Assembly (NCBI GenBank): GCA_016926255.1
Contig: JAFGOY010000010.1
Location: 1-64,000, forward strand
Reading direction: 5' to 3'
Origin: Anaerolineae bacterium
GTDB lineage: Bacteria; Chloroflexota; Anaerolineae; Aggregatilineales; UBA3940
DNA: 64,000 nucleotides
Shown: positions 25,629-34,964 of the stretch, in pieces
Position numbering within the stretch: the first letter of the stretch is position 1
Layout: the number at the start of each line of letters is the position of its first letter
Translations under genes and position numbers: made by a program
Notes under the pieces: model-generated
What the model saw: only the letters and a program-made list of their open reading frames with translations
Databases searched by the model: none
What the model was told of the DNA's origin: nothing

Positions 25629-26399
25629 ATGACCAACAACAAATCCAACCGCCGATGGCGCTATCCGCGCCGTCAATTCTCACGCGGGGTGCTCCGGGAA
25701 TCAGCCCGCGTTATCTTCACTGCCATCGCCGACTTCAAAGTCATTGGCCGTGAGAATATTCCCAAACGAGGCCCGCTCCTTGTGGTCGCCAACCACTTCA
25801 GTTTTCTCGACCCGGTGGCGATGGTTTTGGCTACCCCCTATCCGATTGAATTTGTAGGTGGATTCAACAATCCGGGCGCACCGCCCGTAGTCACCTGGAT
25901 TCCCAAACTGTGGGACCTTTACCCTGTGTTTCGTGGCACCGGCTCGACCTATGCCCTGAAAGCGGCTCAGGCCGTGCTGGAACAGGATGGCGTACTGGGG
26001 ATTTTCCCCGAAGCCGGTAACTGGGCGCACGTGCTGCGCCCGGCCCGGCCCGGCACCGCTTACCTGGCAACCCGCACCGGGGCAAGAATCCTGCCAATGG
26101 GATTCGATGGATTGGTGGACGTCTTCCCCCAGATCGAAAAGCTCCGCCGGGCGCAGGTTACCGTCAAAATCGGTGAGCCGTTTGGCCCCTTCAAAGTGAC
26201 CGGGCGCGGACGGGAACGCCGCCGCCAGTTGGACGAAGTGGGGGATGAGATCATGTCGCGTATTGCTGAACTGCTGCCCCCCGAACGGCGCGGGCACTAT
26301 TCGGATGACCCGGCGATTCGAGAAGCGGCCAAAGGCACGGAGATTTATCCCTGGGCCGATGCCACCGAAGACGACTGGCATGCAGGCGATCACCTGTAG
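25629..26399 (+). CDS. plsC: 1-acyl-sn-glycerol-3-phosphate acyltransferase-like (PlsC)
   Basis: 256 residues. The HX4D catalytic motif is NHFSFLD (His56, Asp61) and the phosphate-binding motif is GIFPEAG (about 124-130). It transfers an acyl chain to lysophosphatidic acid, making phosphatidic acid at the inner membrane face. The N-terminus is strongly basic (RRWRYPRRQFSR), suiting membrane attachment. It follows XdhC after 38 bases. Confidence 0.88.
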   Translation: MTNNKSNRRWRYPRRQFSRGVLRESARVIFTAIADFKVIGRENIPKRGPLLVVANHFSFLDPVAMVLATPYPIEFVGGFNNPGAPPVVTWIPKLWDLYPVFRGTGSTYALKAAQAVLEQDGVLGIFPEAGNWAHVLRPARPGTAYLATRTGARILPMGFDGLVDVFPQIEKLRRAQVTVKIGEPFGPFKVTGRGRERRRQLDEVGDEIMSRIAELLPPERRGHYSDDPAIREAAKGTEIYPWADATEDDWHAGDHL

Positions 26400-26521
26400 C
26401 GGCTGCCTGTCCCCCGTCTGACAACTATCTTTCAGTAACTCGTTTTCCAAATGAGTGTTGATATTATTGCGCGCCACAAGCACGCATCGATCATCTATTT
26501 GCCTCCAAGGAGCACATTCTC

Positions 26522-27856
26522 ATGGCAACCTTAACCGTCGATCCCAAAGCCACACGCCGCGAGCGGTGGGCCTGGTATCTTTACGATTTTGGCAACTCGG
26601 CCTATGCTGCGGTTGTCTTATTGGCCGTTTATTCAGCTTATTATAAAGGTGCGGTGGTTGGCGGCGCGGAAGGATCGCGGCTGTGGGGTCTCGGCACCGG
26701 GATCGCAATGCTGCTGGTTGCCGTCACTGCCCCCATACTGGGCACGATTGCCGATTACTCCGGCGCGAAGAAGCGGGTGCTGGCTTTCTATACGGCGCTG
26801 TCGGTTCTGTTCTGCGCGATGCTGTTCTTCGTGCAGGAAGGGAACTGGTTCATCGGGCTGCTGTTCTTTGTGATTGCCGAAACCGGCTACCGCAGTGCTC
26901 AGGTCTTTTACAACGCACTGCTGCCGGAGATCGCCTCCCCGGAAGAAATGCCGCGCGTATCGGGTAACGGGTGGGCGGTTGGATCGGTGGGCGGCGTGTT
27001 GTGCCTGATCCTCGTGCTGATTCCGATTGTGCTGACGGATAGCAACCCGCTGACGATCCGGCTGTCGCTGGTTTTTACGGCGGTCTATTTTGCCGTGTCG
27101 GCGCTGCCAACCTTTCTGTGGATCAAGGAGCGCGGGGCAGAGAAACCGCTTCCGGAGGGCGAGACTTATCTGTCGCTGGCTTTCAAGCGGCTGGGTGAGA
27201 CGTTCCGGGCGGTCAAGCAGTACCGTGAGTTCCTCAAGTTCATGATCTCCTATCTGATCTATAACGACGGAATCCTGATGGTGATGGATTTCGCCGGAAT
27301 CCTTGGGTTCATCCTGTTTGGAATGGGACAGCAGGAACTGATCATCTTCATGATCATCGTGCAGGTGACCAGCGTGGTCGGCGCGTACCTGTTTGGGCTG
27401 TACGCCGGTGATTTTGGCGGGAGGCAGTCGCTGATCGTCGCGCTTCTGTTGATGGTCGTCCCGGTTGTGTGGCTGTATTTCACCCACAGCAAGCTGGCGT
27501 TCTATTTCATCGGCGGGTTGGCCGGATTTGCGCTGACCGGGGTGCAGTCGGTGAGCCGGACGATGGTCGGATTGTTCAGCCCGGAGGGGCGAAACGCCGA
27601 GTTTTACGGTTTCTTTGCGATGGCGGGGCGAACCTCGTCGTTCATCGGCCCGGTGATCTTTGGGCAGTTAGTCGTCTGGGCAACCCGGCACTATGAAGGG
27701 CTGGGCCTCGAAGCGCTGCTCGCCGAGCAGATGGGGCACCGCGTGGCGTTGTTCTCGATCATAGCCTTCCTGGTGATCGGCTTTGTGCTGCTGCTGACGG
27801 TCAACGAGAAGAAGGCCCGCGCAGTGGTGGGTAATGGGGAAGCGGTGGCGGAGTAG
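26522..27856 (+). CDS. MFS transporter, UMF1/Atg22-like family
   Basis: 444 residues with about twelve helices. RRERWAWYLYDFGNSAYAAVV is the UMF1-family signature, and GTIADYSGAKKRVLAF is the family's loop 2-3. Family members are poorly characterised in bacteria; yeast Atg22 exports amino acids from the vacuole. AAGGAG lies upstream of ATG 26522. The convergent amidohydrolase gene is separated by a terminator. Confidence 0.85.
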   Translation: MATLTVDPKATRRERWAWYLYDFGNSAYAAVVLLAVYSAYYKGAVVGGAEGSRLWGLGTGIAMLLVAVTAPILGTIADYSGAKKRVLAFYTALSVLFCAMLFFVQEGNWFIGLLFFVIAETGYRSAQVFYNALLPEIASPEEMPRVSGNGWAVGSVGGVLCLILVLIPIVLTDSNPLTIRLSLVFTAVYFAVSALPTFLWIKERGAEKPLPEGETYLSLAFKRLGETFRAVKQYREFLKFMISYLIYNDGILMVMDFAGILGFILFGMGQQELIIFMIIVQVTSVVGAYLFGLYAGDFGGRQSLIVALLLMVVPVVWLYFTHSKLAFYFIGGLAGFALTGVQSVSRTMVGLFSPEGRNAEFYGFFAMAGRTSSFIGPVIFGQLVVWATRHYEGLGLEALLAEQMGHRVALFSIIAFLVIGFVLLLTVNEKKARAVVGNGEAVAE

Positions 27857-27911
27857 CCGTATTACCCGGCGCTGAAGCACCGGGCTAAAGGTCGCTGTAG
27901 ATAGATTGTAC

Positions 27912-27940
27912 GGGGGCGTCGATGAGACGCCCCTTGTTGA
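27912..27940 (+). terminator. Terminator between convergent genes
   Basis: GGGGCGTC (27913-27920) and GACGCCCC (27926-27933) form a perfect 8-bp stem followed by TTGTTG on the plus strand. Confidence 0.7.
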
Positions 27941-27941
27941 T

Positions 27942-29270
27942 TCAGGCTTTATACTGGCGAACCTGCTTCATCCCCCGGCTGACCATCGATTGGGCATGGG
28001 CTTCGGCTTCCTGCAGGATTTTCTCTTCATCGAGTGTTTGCAGTTCCCGGTTGCGCATCAACCACTGCCCATCGACCATCACATCGGTGATGTCGGCACT
28101 CTTGGCCGAATGCACCAGGTTGGCGATCAGGCTGTGGAGGGGGTGCAGATGCGGCGCATCAAGATCGACCATGATCAGGTCGGCGGGTGCGCCAGCTTCG
28201 ATCGCGCCGCCTTCGAATCCCAATGCACGTGCACCGTTTTGAGCAGCCATGCGCAGGGCGGTGTCGCCGGGCAGGCTTTCGGGATCGCGGGACTGGTATT
28301 TCTCGGAGAGAACCGCCTGCCGGATCACGGCGAACATATCCATGTCGGCGTTCGATCCCGGCCCATCGGTGCCCAGGCACATATTGACTCCGGCGGCGAG
28401 GCGATCCTTGATCGGCGGGAAGGGCATCGCCAGTTTCATATAGGTGATCGGGCAGTGGGGGATGTAGACGCCTTTCGCCGCCAGGATGTCGATGTCGTCC
28501 GCGTCGAGGCTCAGGCAGTGGGCAGCGACACATCCGCCGGGCACGTCGAAAACGCCCAGCCGGTCGATATGTTGAACCGGACGCAGGCCGTAACGTTCGA
28601 GTGACTGCTCGATCTGCTGATTGTCTTCGGCGAGATGCAGGTGAATCCCCTGCCCGGTTTCGTGAGCGATCTCGACGATGCGCTCAAGAAATTCGGGCGG
28701 GCAGATATACGGCGAGTGCGGGCCTAGAAAGGTGCGGAGTCGGCCATTGGCCGATCCGTGCGTCTCTCTGATCCATTCGGCGGTGCCGTCCAGTCCGGGG
28801 CCGATCTCGGCGTCCTCCCCGATGCCGAATACACACCATGCCAGCGCCGCCTTCATCCCGCTCTGCTCGACGACATCGGCGACGCGATCCATGTAGAAAT
28901 AATGATCGTTGAAGGCGGTGATCCCGGATCGGATCATCTCGCAGGCGGCGAGGGCCGCGCCCCAGTACACGTCGTCGGGTGTCAGGGCGCTCTCGGCGAC
29001 CCAGATTTTCTCGTTCAGCCAGCGGTCGAAGGGTAAATCCTCGGCCCAGCCGCGCTCGAAGGTCATCGGGCTGTGGCAGTGGGCGTTGACGAATCCGGGC
29101 AGCACGGCGTGATGGCTTCCGTCGACGGTTTGATCGGCGGTGAGGTCGGCGGGCGCTTTACCCACCGACTCGATCTTGCCGTCACGGATGACCAGATCGG
29201 CATTGTGATGGATCGTACCCTGTTCGTCCAGTGTGACGATATCGACATTACGGATATGGATGACGGTCAT
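27942..29270 (-). CDS. mtaD: Amidohydrolase, MTA/SAH deaminase (MtaD/TrzA) family
   Basis: 442 residues. Metal ligands NAHCH (His64, His66), HLHLAED, AHCLSL and GTDGPGSN are in family order, and the N-terminal and C-terminal beta strands form the usual small composite domain. Close families deaminate methylthioadenosine or S-adenosylhomocysteine; chlorohydrolases of the same fold differ little in motif. AGGAG lies eight bases before ATG 29270. The gene stands alone, with stem-loops upstream. Confidence 0.83.
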   Translation of the reverse strand: MTVIHIRNVDIVTLDEQGTIHHNADLVIRDGKIESVGKAPADLTADQTVDGSHHAVLPGFVNAHCHSPMTFERGWAEDLPFDRWLNEKIWVAESALTPDDVYWGAALAACEMIRSGITAFNDHYFYMDRVADVVEQSGMKAALAWCVFGIGEDAEIGPGLDGTAEWIRETHGSANGRLRTFLGPHSPYICPPEFLERIVEIAHETGQGIHLHLAEDNQQIEQSLERYGLRPVQHIDRLGVFDVPGGCVAAHCLSLDADDIDILAAKGVYIPHCPITYMKLAMPFPPIKDRLAAGVNMCLGTDGPGSNADMDMFAVIRQAVLSEKYQSRDPESLPGDTALRMAAQNGARALGFEGGAIEAGAPADLIMVDLDAPHLHPLHSLIANLVHSAKSADITDVMVDGQWLMRNRELQTLDEEKILQEAEAHAQSMVSRGMKQVRQYKA

Positions 29271-29297
29271 GGTGCTGCTCCTGATCTTTTATATACG

Positions 29298-29430
29298 GGA
29301 CTCTGTCCCTGAGACCCCGCAAACTTTTGAAAAAGTTTGACCAAAACTTTGTAATCATTTATCGGGCTATACCCGATAAATGGTATCCGGGGTGTAGGGA
29401 GCCAGACTCCTTGCCGGGGCACGGAATGAA
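29298..29430. repeat. Cluster of stem-loops in a 175-base intergenic gap
   Basis: Three palindromes occur in tandem: AAACTTT/AAAGTTT; CATTTATCGGG (29356-29366) with CCCGATAAATG (29372-29382), perfect over 11 bp; and CCGGGGT/ACCCCGG around a GGAG/CTCC core. They may end the ABC exporter transcript (minus strand) or be a mobile palindromic element. Confidence 0.5.
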
Positions 29431-29445
29431 ACCCCGGAAAACAGA

Positions 29446-31254
29446 CTACTCAGAGAGTCGCTCACGCGCCTGTTCGATATAGCTCAAAGACTGGTGACGG
29501 AAGTAGGTATTGTACAGTTCGGCGTAGTGCCCGCTCTGGGCGATCAGCGAGTTGTGGCTGCCTTCCTCGATGATCTCACCCTCTCGGAGCACAATGATCC
29601 GGTCGGCGCTGCGGACGGTGCTCAGTCGGTGGGCGATCAGGATCGAGGTCGAGCGGGCCAGGATCATCTCGATGGCTTCCTGGATTTGCATCTCGGTGAA
29701 CGGGTCAATGCTCGCCGTCGCCTCATCGAGAATGAAGATCGCCGGTTTCTGCACGAGCACTCGCAGCAGGCTGACAAGCTGGCGTTGGCCCATCGAGAGG
29801 CGGGCACCCCGCTCGCCGACGTCGGTAGACAATCCATCGGGCAGGGTTTCCATCCATTCGCCGCCGCCGATACTGTGGGCGATGGCATCGATTTCTGCGT
29901 CGCTGGCATCCTGGCAGCCGTAGCGGATATTGTCGGCGATGGTGCCGCTGAACAGGAACGGGTCCTGGGGAACCAGCCCCAACCGGCTGCGGTAGGCGGT
30001 CAGGTCGAAGCTGCGGATGTCCTGCCCATCGATCCGAATCTGGCCTTCCTGAAACTCGTAGAAGCGGGTGATCAGCCTGGCGATGGTGCTTTTCCCCGCC
30101 CCGGTATGGCCGACGAAGGCGACGCTTTCGCCGGGCCTGATCTCCAGGCAGAAGTCTTTGAGCACGGACGGGGCACTGTCATAGGCAAAGCTGACGTGCT
30201 CAAAGGTAATGCCGCCTGAGAGCTGCCCGACCGGGCGCGAGCCGATCTGCTGGACGGTGTTCTCGGCGTCGATCAGCGCGACGACACGTTCCAGGTCGCT
30301 CATCGCCTGCTGGAACTGGCTCCAGTAGGAGGCAATGTTGATAAAAGGAAAGAAAAAACGGTCGATGGACTGGATGAACAGGTACCAGACGCTGACGCTG
30401 ATCAGGCCGCCGACGACCGTCTGCGCGCCCAGGTAGACGACCGTTGCAATCGCGATGCCGGACAGGATGTTCAGGGCCGGAAATACCGAGGCGATGACGA
30501 ATCCTCGCTGTAAGTTGATCCGGTAGGACTGGGTGTTGACGTCGACGAACCGCTCGTATATCCGGGCTTCCTGGCGGAAGTTCTTGGCGACGCCGATCCC
30601 GGCCACGCTCTCCTGGATATTGTCGTTGACGGCGGCCATTGCCCGCGAGCCGTGCCGGGTGACCTCCCTGGCGGTTTTCCTGAACCACAGGGCCGCGCCC
30701 GCGATGACCGGGAAGAACGCCAGCGCCAGGAGGGTAAGCCAGACGTTCCGGCTGAACAGCACGCCAAACAGGATCAGTGCCTCGACGACCTGGGAGACGA
30801 TCTCGGCGGTGAACATGATCACCTGGATCAGGTCTTCGGTGTCGCTGGTGATGCGGCTGAGAATCTTGCCCGACTTGGTGACATCGTAAAAGGCCATATC
30901 GCGGTAGAGCGAAGCTCGCTGGGCGTCTTTTCGCATTTGCGCGGCCAGCCCGGCGACAGCTTTGTTCAGCATCAGGCGGCGCAACCAGTTGGCCGCGTAC
31001 CAGGTGACAGCGATGGCGGCCAGGCCGACGACGATCAGGGCCAGGGTTCTGTCGGGAGCATTGGCCTCGAGGGCGGCGATTCCTTTCGACGTCAGGATTG
31101 GGATGAATGACAGCGCAACGGCAAGAAACAGGCTCGTGCCTATGATCCCCCACACCTGCTTTTTGAACGGGCGAATGTAGTCCCCCAGGCGTTTGAACAG
31201 GTAAGAGTCGGCATACTGACGGTCGTATTTTTCGGCGTCCAGCCCCATGAACAT
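29446..31254 (-). CDS. ABC exporter half with the consensus Walker B Glu
   Basis: 602 residues: six-helix exporter domain, then the ATPase with Walker A GHTGAGKST, Walker B FILDEATASID with catalytic Glu, and a non-canonical signature LSMGQ. This pairs with the neighbour's LSGGQ and degenerate Walker B to make one active and one degenerate ATP site, as in TM287/288-type heterodimers. The start ATG 31254 has AAGGAGA upstream and lies 12 bases after the partner gene. The substrate may be a drug, lipid or peptide. Confidence 0.92.
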   Translation of the reverse strand: MFMGLDAEKYDRQYADSYLFKRLGDYIRPFKKQVWGIIGTSLFLAVALSFIPILTSKGIAALEANAPDRTLALIVVGLAAIAVTWYAANWLRRLMLNKAVAGLAAQMRKDAQRASLYRDMAFYDVTKSGKILSRITSDTEDLIQVIMFTAEIVSQVVEALILFGVLFSRNVWLTLLALAFFPVIAGAALWFRKTAREVTRHGSRAMAAVNDNIQESVAGIGVAKNFRQEARIYERFVDVNTQSYRINLQRGFVIASVFPALNILSGIAIATVVYLGAQTVVGGLISVSVWYLFIQSIDRFFFPFINIASYWSQFQQAMSDLERVVALIDAENTVQQIGSRPVGQLSGGITFEHVSFAYDSAPSVLKDFCLEIRPGESVAFVGHTGAGKSTIARLITRFYEFQEGQIRIDGQDIRSFDLTAYRSRLGLVPQDPFLFSGTIADNIRYGCQDASDAEIDAIAHSIGGGEWMETLPDGLSTDVGERGARLSMGQRQLVSLLRVLVQKPAIFILDEATASIDPFTEMQIQEAIEMILARSTSILIAHRLSTVRSADRIIVLREGEIIEEGSHNSLIAQSGHYAELYNTYFRHQSLSYIEQARERLSE

Positions 31255-31266
31255 TGCAAGGTCTCC

Positions 31267-33093
31267 TTAGATGGCTTCGCCGGGCACAGGTGGGGCCGAT
31301 TCGTCAGCTGAATCGACGGTTTTTTCGTCAACTCCCTCGTAGCGGGCAAAGATGCGCCGGTAGGCGTTGGACTGCTGGATGAGGTCTTCGTGCCTGCCCT
31401 GGGCGACAATCCGGCCTTTGCGCATCACGATGATGTGATCGGCCCAGCGAATCTGTGAGAGGCGGTGGGTGATCAGGATGGTGGTGCGGCCACGCGCCGC
31501 CGCCCAGATCGCCTTCTGGATGCGATCTTCGGTGGCGCTGTCGATGGCGCTGGTGCTGTCGTCGAGAATCAGGATGCGGGGATCGGTCAGAAAGGCGCGG
31601 GCGATAGCCAATCGCTGCCGCTGCCCGCCGCTGAGGGTCACCCCACGCTGCCCGATGACCGTTTCATAACCCTCCGGGAAACTCATGATGAACTCGTGAG
31701 CCTGGGCTTTCTTTGCCGCCTCTTCGACCGCCTGCTGATTGGCACCGGGGCAGCCAAAGCGGATGTTGTCGGCGATGGTGCGGCTGAACAGGAAAATTTC
31801 CTGCTCGATGATGCTGATCTGGGAGCGCAGCGCAGCCAAGTACCAGTCGCGCACGTCGATGCCGTCGACCAGCACGCGGCCCGCGTCGACGTCGTAGGTG
31901 CGGTTGATCAGCTTGGTCAGGGCGCTTTTCCCGGAGCCGGTCTGCCCGACTATTGCGACGGTCTGCCCCGGTTCGATGCTGAACGAAATATCATGGAGAA
32001 CGAGGCTGCCCGGCATGAAGCTGAAATTGACCTGCTCGAAGGTGAGAGAGCCTTTCATCCCCGGTCTGAGACCTTCCTCGTTCTGATCGAGATCGGTTTT
32101 GGCCGTAATCACATTCAGGATGCGTTCGGCGCTGGCAAGCCCGGAGGCCAGCCGGGCCAGCGAAAAGGACGAGGTGAAAACCGGAAAGTCGAACAGGCTA
32201 ATCAGCCCCATGAAGGCGATAGCATCGCCGATATCGATTGCATTGGCCCGGTAAAGGATCGCCGCATGGAGAAATGCCCCGACGACCGCTATGCCAAAAA
32301 GCAGGATCGCAAAATAGCGTGCCTCGATCTTGCCCTGGTCGATAAAACGGTCGCGGACATCGTCGATCAGTTTGCTCAGGCGGGCGCTTTCCTGTTCTTC
32401 CTGGGCGGTGCCCTTGACAACTTCGATGCCGTCGAGTGTTTCGGCAAGGCGAGCGTTCATCCGGCCAAAACGGGCGCGCACGTCCTGGGCAACCCGGTGC
32501 AGGGATTTGACATAGCGATACTGGACGAATGCATAGATCGGGATGAACAGCGCAGGCGTCAGGATCAGGGCCGGGTGGATCATCGGCGATGCGATCAGCG
32601 GCATGAGGAGGAACATCCCTGAGCCGACAACCATGTTGAGGCCGGGACTCATGAAGAAGTTCATCTCGCGGACGTCGTTGGCGACCCGCGCCATGATCTC
32701 GCCAACAGGCTGAAGGTCGTGATAGGCCATGCTCTTACCCAGCAAACTGGCGTAGAGTTCGTCGCGGACATCCCGCTCGACGCGCTGAGCGAATGTCTCG
32801 GAGGAGAAGTTCCGCATCAATTGCAGGCCGCCCCGGATCAACTGTGATACGACGATGACCAGTGAGAGATAACCGACGCGCTGCATATCTTTGCTGTCGA
32901 CAATCGCGTTGAAGGCTTCGCCGATCAGGTAGGGGAGCACCGAGGCAAGCGCGGCGTTGCTGAACGCGCCCAGAATCATACCCAGCCCGACCCAGGGATG
33001 GCGTCGGATGTGCGACCAGATGAACCGTCCCGGACTGGAATGATCGGTGCGGATGGAAGAATGAGCAACAAACTCGGCTGATGTTTCAACCAT
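31267..33093 (-). CDS. ABC exporter half with a degenerate Walker B
   Basis: About 608 residues from ATG 33093; a TTG nine codons upstream is the only longer choice. Six membrane helices are followed by the ATPase with Walker A GQTGSGKSA, canonical LSGGQ, and Walker B ILDDSTSAID in which Asp replaces the catalytic Glu. It should form an obligate heterodimer with the next gene's product. Confidence 0.92.
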   Translation of the reverse strand: MVETSAEFVAHSSIRTDHSSPGRFIWSHIRRHPWVGLGMILGAFSNAALASVLPYLIGEAFNAIVDSKDMQRVGYLSLVIVVSQLIRGGLQLMRNFSSETFAQRVERDVRDELYASLLGKSMAYHDLQPVGEIMARVANDVREMNFFMSPGLNMVVGSGMFLLMPLIASPMIHPALILTPALFIPIYAFVQYRYVKSLHRVAQDVRARFGRMNARLAETLDGIEVVKGTAQEEQESARLSKLIDDVRDRFIDQGKIEARYFAILLFGIAVVGAFLHAAILYRANAIDIGDAIAFMGLISLFDFPVFTSSFSLARLASGLASAERILNVITAKTDLDQNEEGLRPGMKGSLTFEQVNFSFMPGSLVLHDISFSIEPGQTVAIVGQTGSGKSALTKLINRTYDVDAGRVLVDGIDVRDWYLAALRSQISIIEQEIFLFSRTIADNIRFGCPGANQQAVEEAAKKAQAHEFIMSFPEGYETVIGQRGVTLSGGQRQRLAIARAFLTDPRILILDDSTSAIDSATEDRIQKAIWAAARGRTTILITHRLSQIRWADHIIVMRKGRIVAQGRHEDLIQQSNAYRRIFARYEGVDEKTVDSADESAPPVPGEAI

Positions 33094-33205
33094 GGTGGTT
33101 TCGCCTGCTCCTTTTACCAACGGGCTGTTGCCAATAACCCGTTGACTACAGCCTGTAAACTATACCAGCTTGCCCCGGGATTCATCCACAGTAAATTCGG
33201 TCTGG

Positions 33206-33238
33206 AAAAAGAAAAACCACACTCGAACGAGCGTGGTT
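33206..33238 (-). terminator. Terminator after gdhA
   Basis: On the minus strand AACCACGCT pairs with AGTGTGGTT (one G-U) and is followed by TTTCTTTTTC. It lies 31 bases after the gdhA stop. Confidence 0.8.
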
Positions 33239-33268
33239 CCTCTTTGTTTTCTTTATGAATTCAGGGGT

Positions 33269-34540
33269 TTACACCCAGCCGCGTACTTTGATAGCATTGG
33301 CAACCCGGTCGACGGCGATGACGTAGGCCGCCGTCCGCATGTCGATCTGGAATTTCTCTGCGGTTTCGTGTACAGCATGGTAGGCGGAGGTCATCTTCTC
33401 GTCGAGACGCTGGTGAATGGTTTCGACGTCCCAGTAGTAGTCATAGGCGTTCTGCACCATCTCGAAGTAGGAGACGGTCACGCCGCCTGCATTGCACAGG
33501 AAGTCGGGCAGGACATAGACGCCATTCTTATAGAAGATTTCGTCGGCTTCGGGAGTGGTTGGACCATTGGCTAACTCGGCGACGATCTTTGGCGTGATCC
33601 GCTTGGCGTTCGCCCCGGTGATCTGGCTTTCCAGCGCGGAAGGGGTGAGGATGTCACAGGGGATTTCGAGCAGTTCGGCATTGGTCACCTGCTCGGTGCC
33701 GGGGAACCCGATCACTGATCCGTTCTCGCGCTTCCAGTCGATCACTGCCTGAGGATCGAGCCCGTCGGGATTGTAAATGCCGCCCTTTGAGTCGGAAACG
33801 GCGATAATCTTGCAGCCCAGCAACTCGACGCCTAACAGGGCGGCAAACTGTCCGGCGTTGCCGAAGCCCTGGATCACCATCGTCGCGCCGTTGGTATCCA
33901 GGCCAAGTATCTTTGCTGCCTCGCGGATCACATACATGCCGCCGCGTGCCGTCGCGTCCATTCGCCCCTGTGAACCGCCGATCTCCAGCGGCTTGCCTGT
34001 GATCACACCGAACTCGTTATAGCCTTTGAGGAAAGCGTATTCGTCGGCCATCCAGGCCATGATCTGCGGGTTGGTATAAACGTCGGGGGCCGGAACGTCT
34101 TTCTCCAGGCCGATGATCCGCCCGACCTGGCGAATATAGGCCCGGCTGAGGCGCTCAAGCTCGCCCATCGACATTTCCTTCGGATTGCAGATTACGCCGC
34201 CCTTGCCGCCCCCCAGCGGAATATCGACGACGGCGGTCTTCCAGGTCATCCAGGCGGCCAGCGCCCGGACGGTATCGATTGTTTCCTGGGAGTGGAAACG
34301 CAGCCCGCCTTTCGTCGGCCCGCGTGAGTCGTTGTACTGGACGCGAAAGCCCTTGAATATTTTCGTCGTGCCATCGTCCATCTTGACGGGCAGGGTGACG
34401 TGGAGTTCACGCAGCGGTTCGCGCAGCAGGGCGTGAATGGCCGGGTCGAGGTTGAGCACTGCCGCTGCCTTATCGAGCTGCTTTTGTGCAATCTTAAAGG
34501 GATTAAGTTCTTCGGTCGGGTTGGTGTTGGCTTCAGTCAT
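33269..34540 (-). CDS. gdhA: Glutamate dehydrogenase (Glu/Leu/Phe/Val family)
   Basis: 423 residues, the usual hexameric GDH length. Catalytic region PLGGGKGGVICNP with the substrate Lys, then PAPDVYTNPQIMAWM, and nucleotide motif GFGNAGQFAA. It interconverts glutamate and 2-oxoglutarate with ammonia. Discriminating glutamate from branched-chain amino acids needs alignment; length and motifs favour glutamate. AAGGAG lies six bases before ATG 34540. It is divergent from the sensor kinase. Confidence 0.93.
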   Translation of the reverse strand: MTEANTNPTEELNPFKIAQKQLDKAAAVLNLDPAIHALLREPLRELHVTLPVKMDDGTTKIFKGFRVQYNDSRGPTKGGLRFHSQETIDTVRALAAWMTWKTAVVDIPLGGGKGGVICNPKEMSMGELERLSRAYIRQVGRIIGLEKDVPAPDVYTNPQIMAWMADEYAFLKGYNEFGVITGKPLEIGGSQGRMDATARGGMYVIREAAKILGLDTNGATMVIQGFGNAGQFAALLGVELLGCKIIAVSDSKGGIYNPDGLDPQAVIDWKRENGSVIGFPGTEQVTNAELLEIPCDILTPSALESQITGANAKRITPKIVAELANGPTTPEADEIFYKNGVYVLPDFLCNAGGVTVSYFEMVQNAYDYYWDVETIHQRLDEKMTSAYHAVHETAEKFQIDMRTAAYVIAVDRVANAIKVRGWV

Positions 34541-34964
34541 GACATCTCCTTAGCATGGTGATTGAAAACTCAACAATAATTTCAGAGTAGATTGGACGCA
34601 GGATAATTTTTAATTTTTGATTTGCTCCTTTTTTATGCCGCCAGCACATAGTCGATGGTTGGCCGACCCACGATGTGCTCTTCAGGATACTGTCAAAGGT
34701 TGATTGCGGCTCGGAGGCACAAGGCCTCACTATTTAAACACAGAATTATCCTAATGGGTATCAAGTAAAATATATTTCACCAACTTTACAAGACAGGAAA
34801 TGACCCGATCGGGTAATTTGGGAAAGTGTTTTGCAATATTTACAATGATTGTCGTTTGGTGGAAACCCACCGAATTTGTGTTTTTTGGACTTTCGGCTAG
34901 TGACGAATTTCACAAATGGTGATATAGTCGTCGCTGGCTGAACAAAGGGCAATGGGCAGGATCG
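34541..34964. other. 424-base gene-free divergent region
   Basis: AT-rich spacer between gdhA (minus) and the sensor kinase (plus). It holds a kinase promoter (34900-34928), an inverted repeat AGCACAT/ATGTGCT (34643-34649 with 34673-34679), and a GAGGC/GCCTC hairpin. I see no RNA gene and no ORF with a start and SD. Confidence 0.6.
34900..34928 (+). promoter_or_regulatory. Promoter of the sensor kinase operon
   Basis: GTGACG (34900-34905) and TATAGT (34923-34928) are separated by 17 bases. Start of transcription would lie about 30 bases before the kinase ATG. Confidence 0.5.

Noticed and set aside
34633-34692. 19 open codons on the minus strand reading QYPEEHIVGRPTIDYVLAA before a stop
   Set aside because: It looks protein-like but has no start codon and is preceded at once by a stop. 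It may be a gene remnant but cannot be supported.
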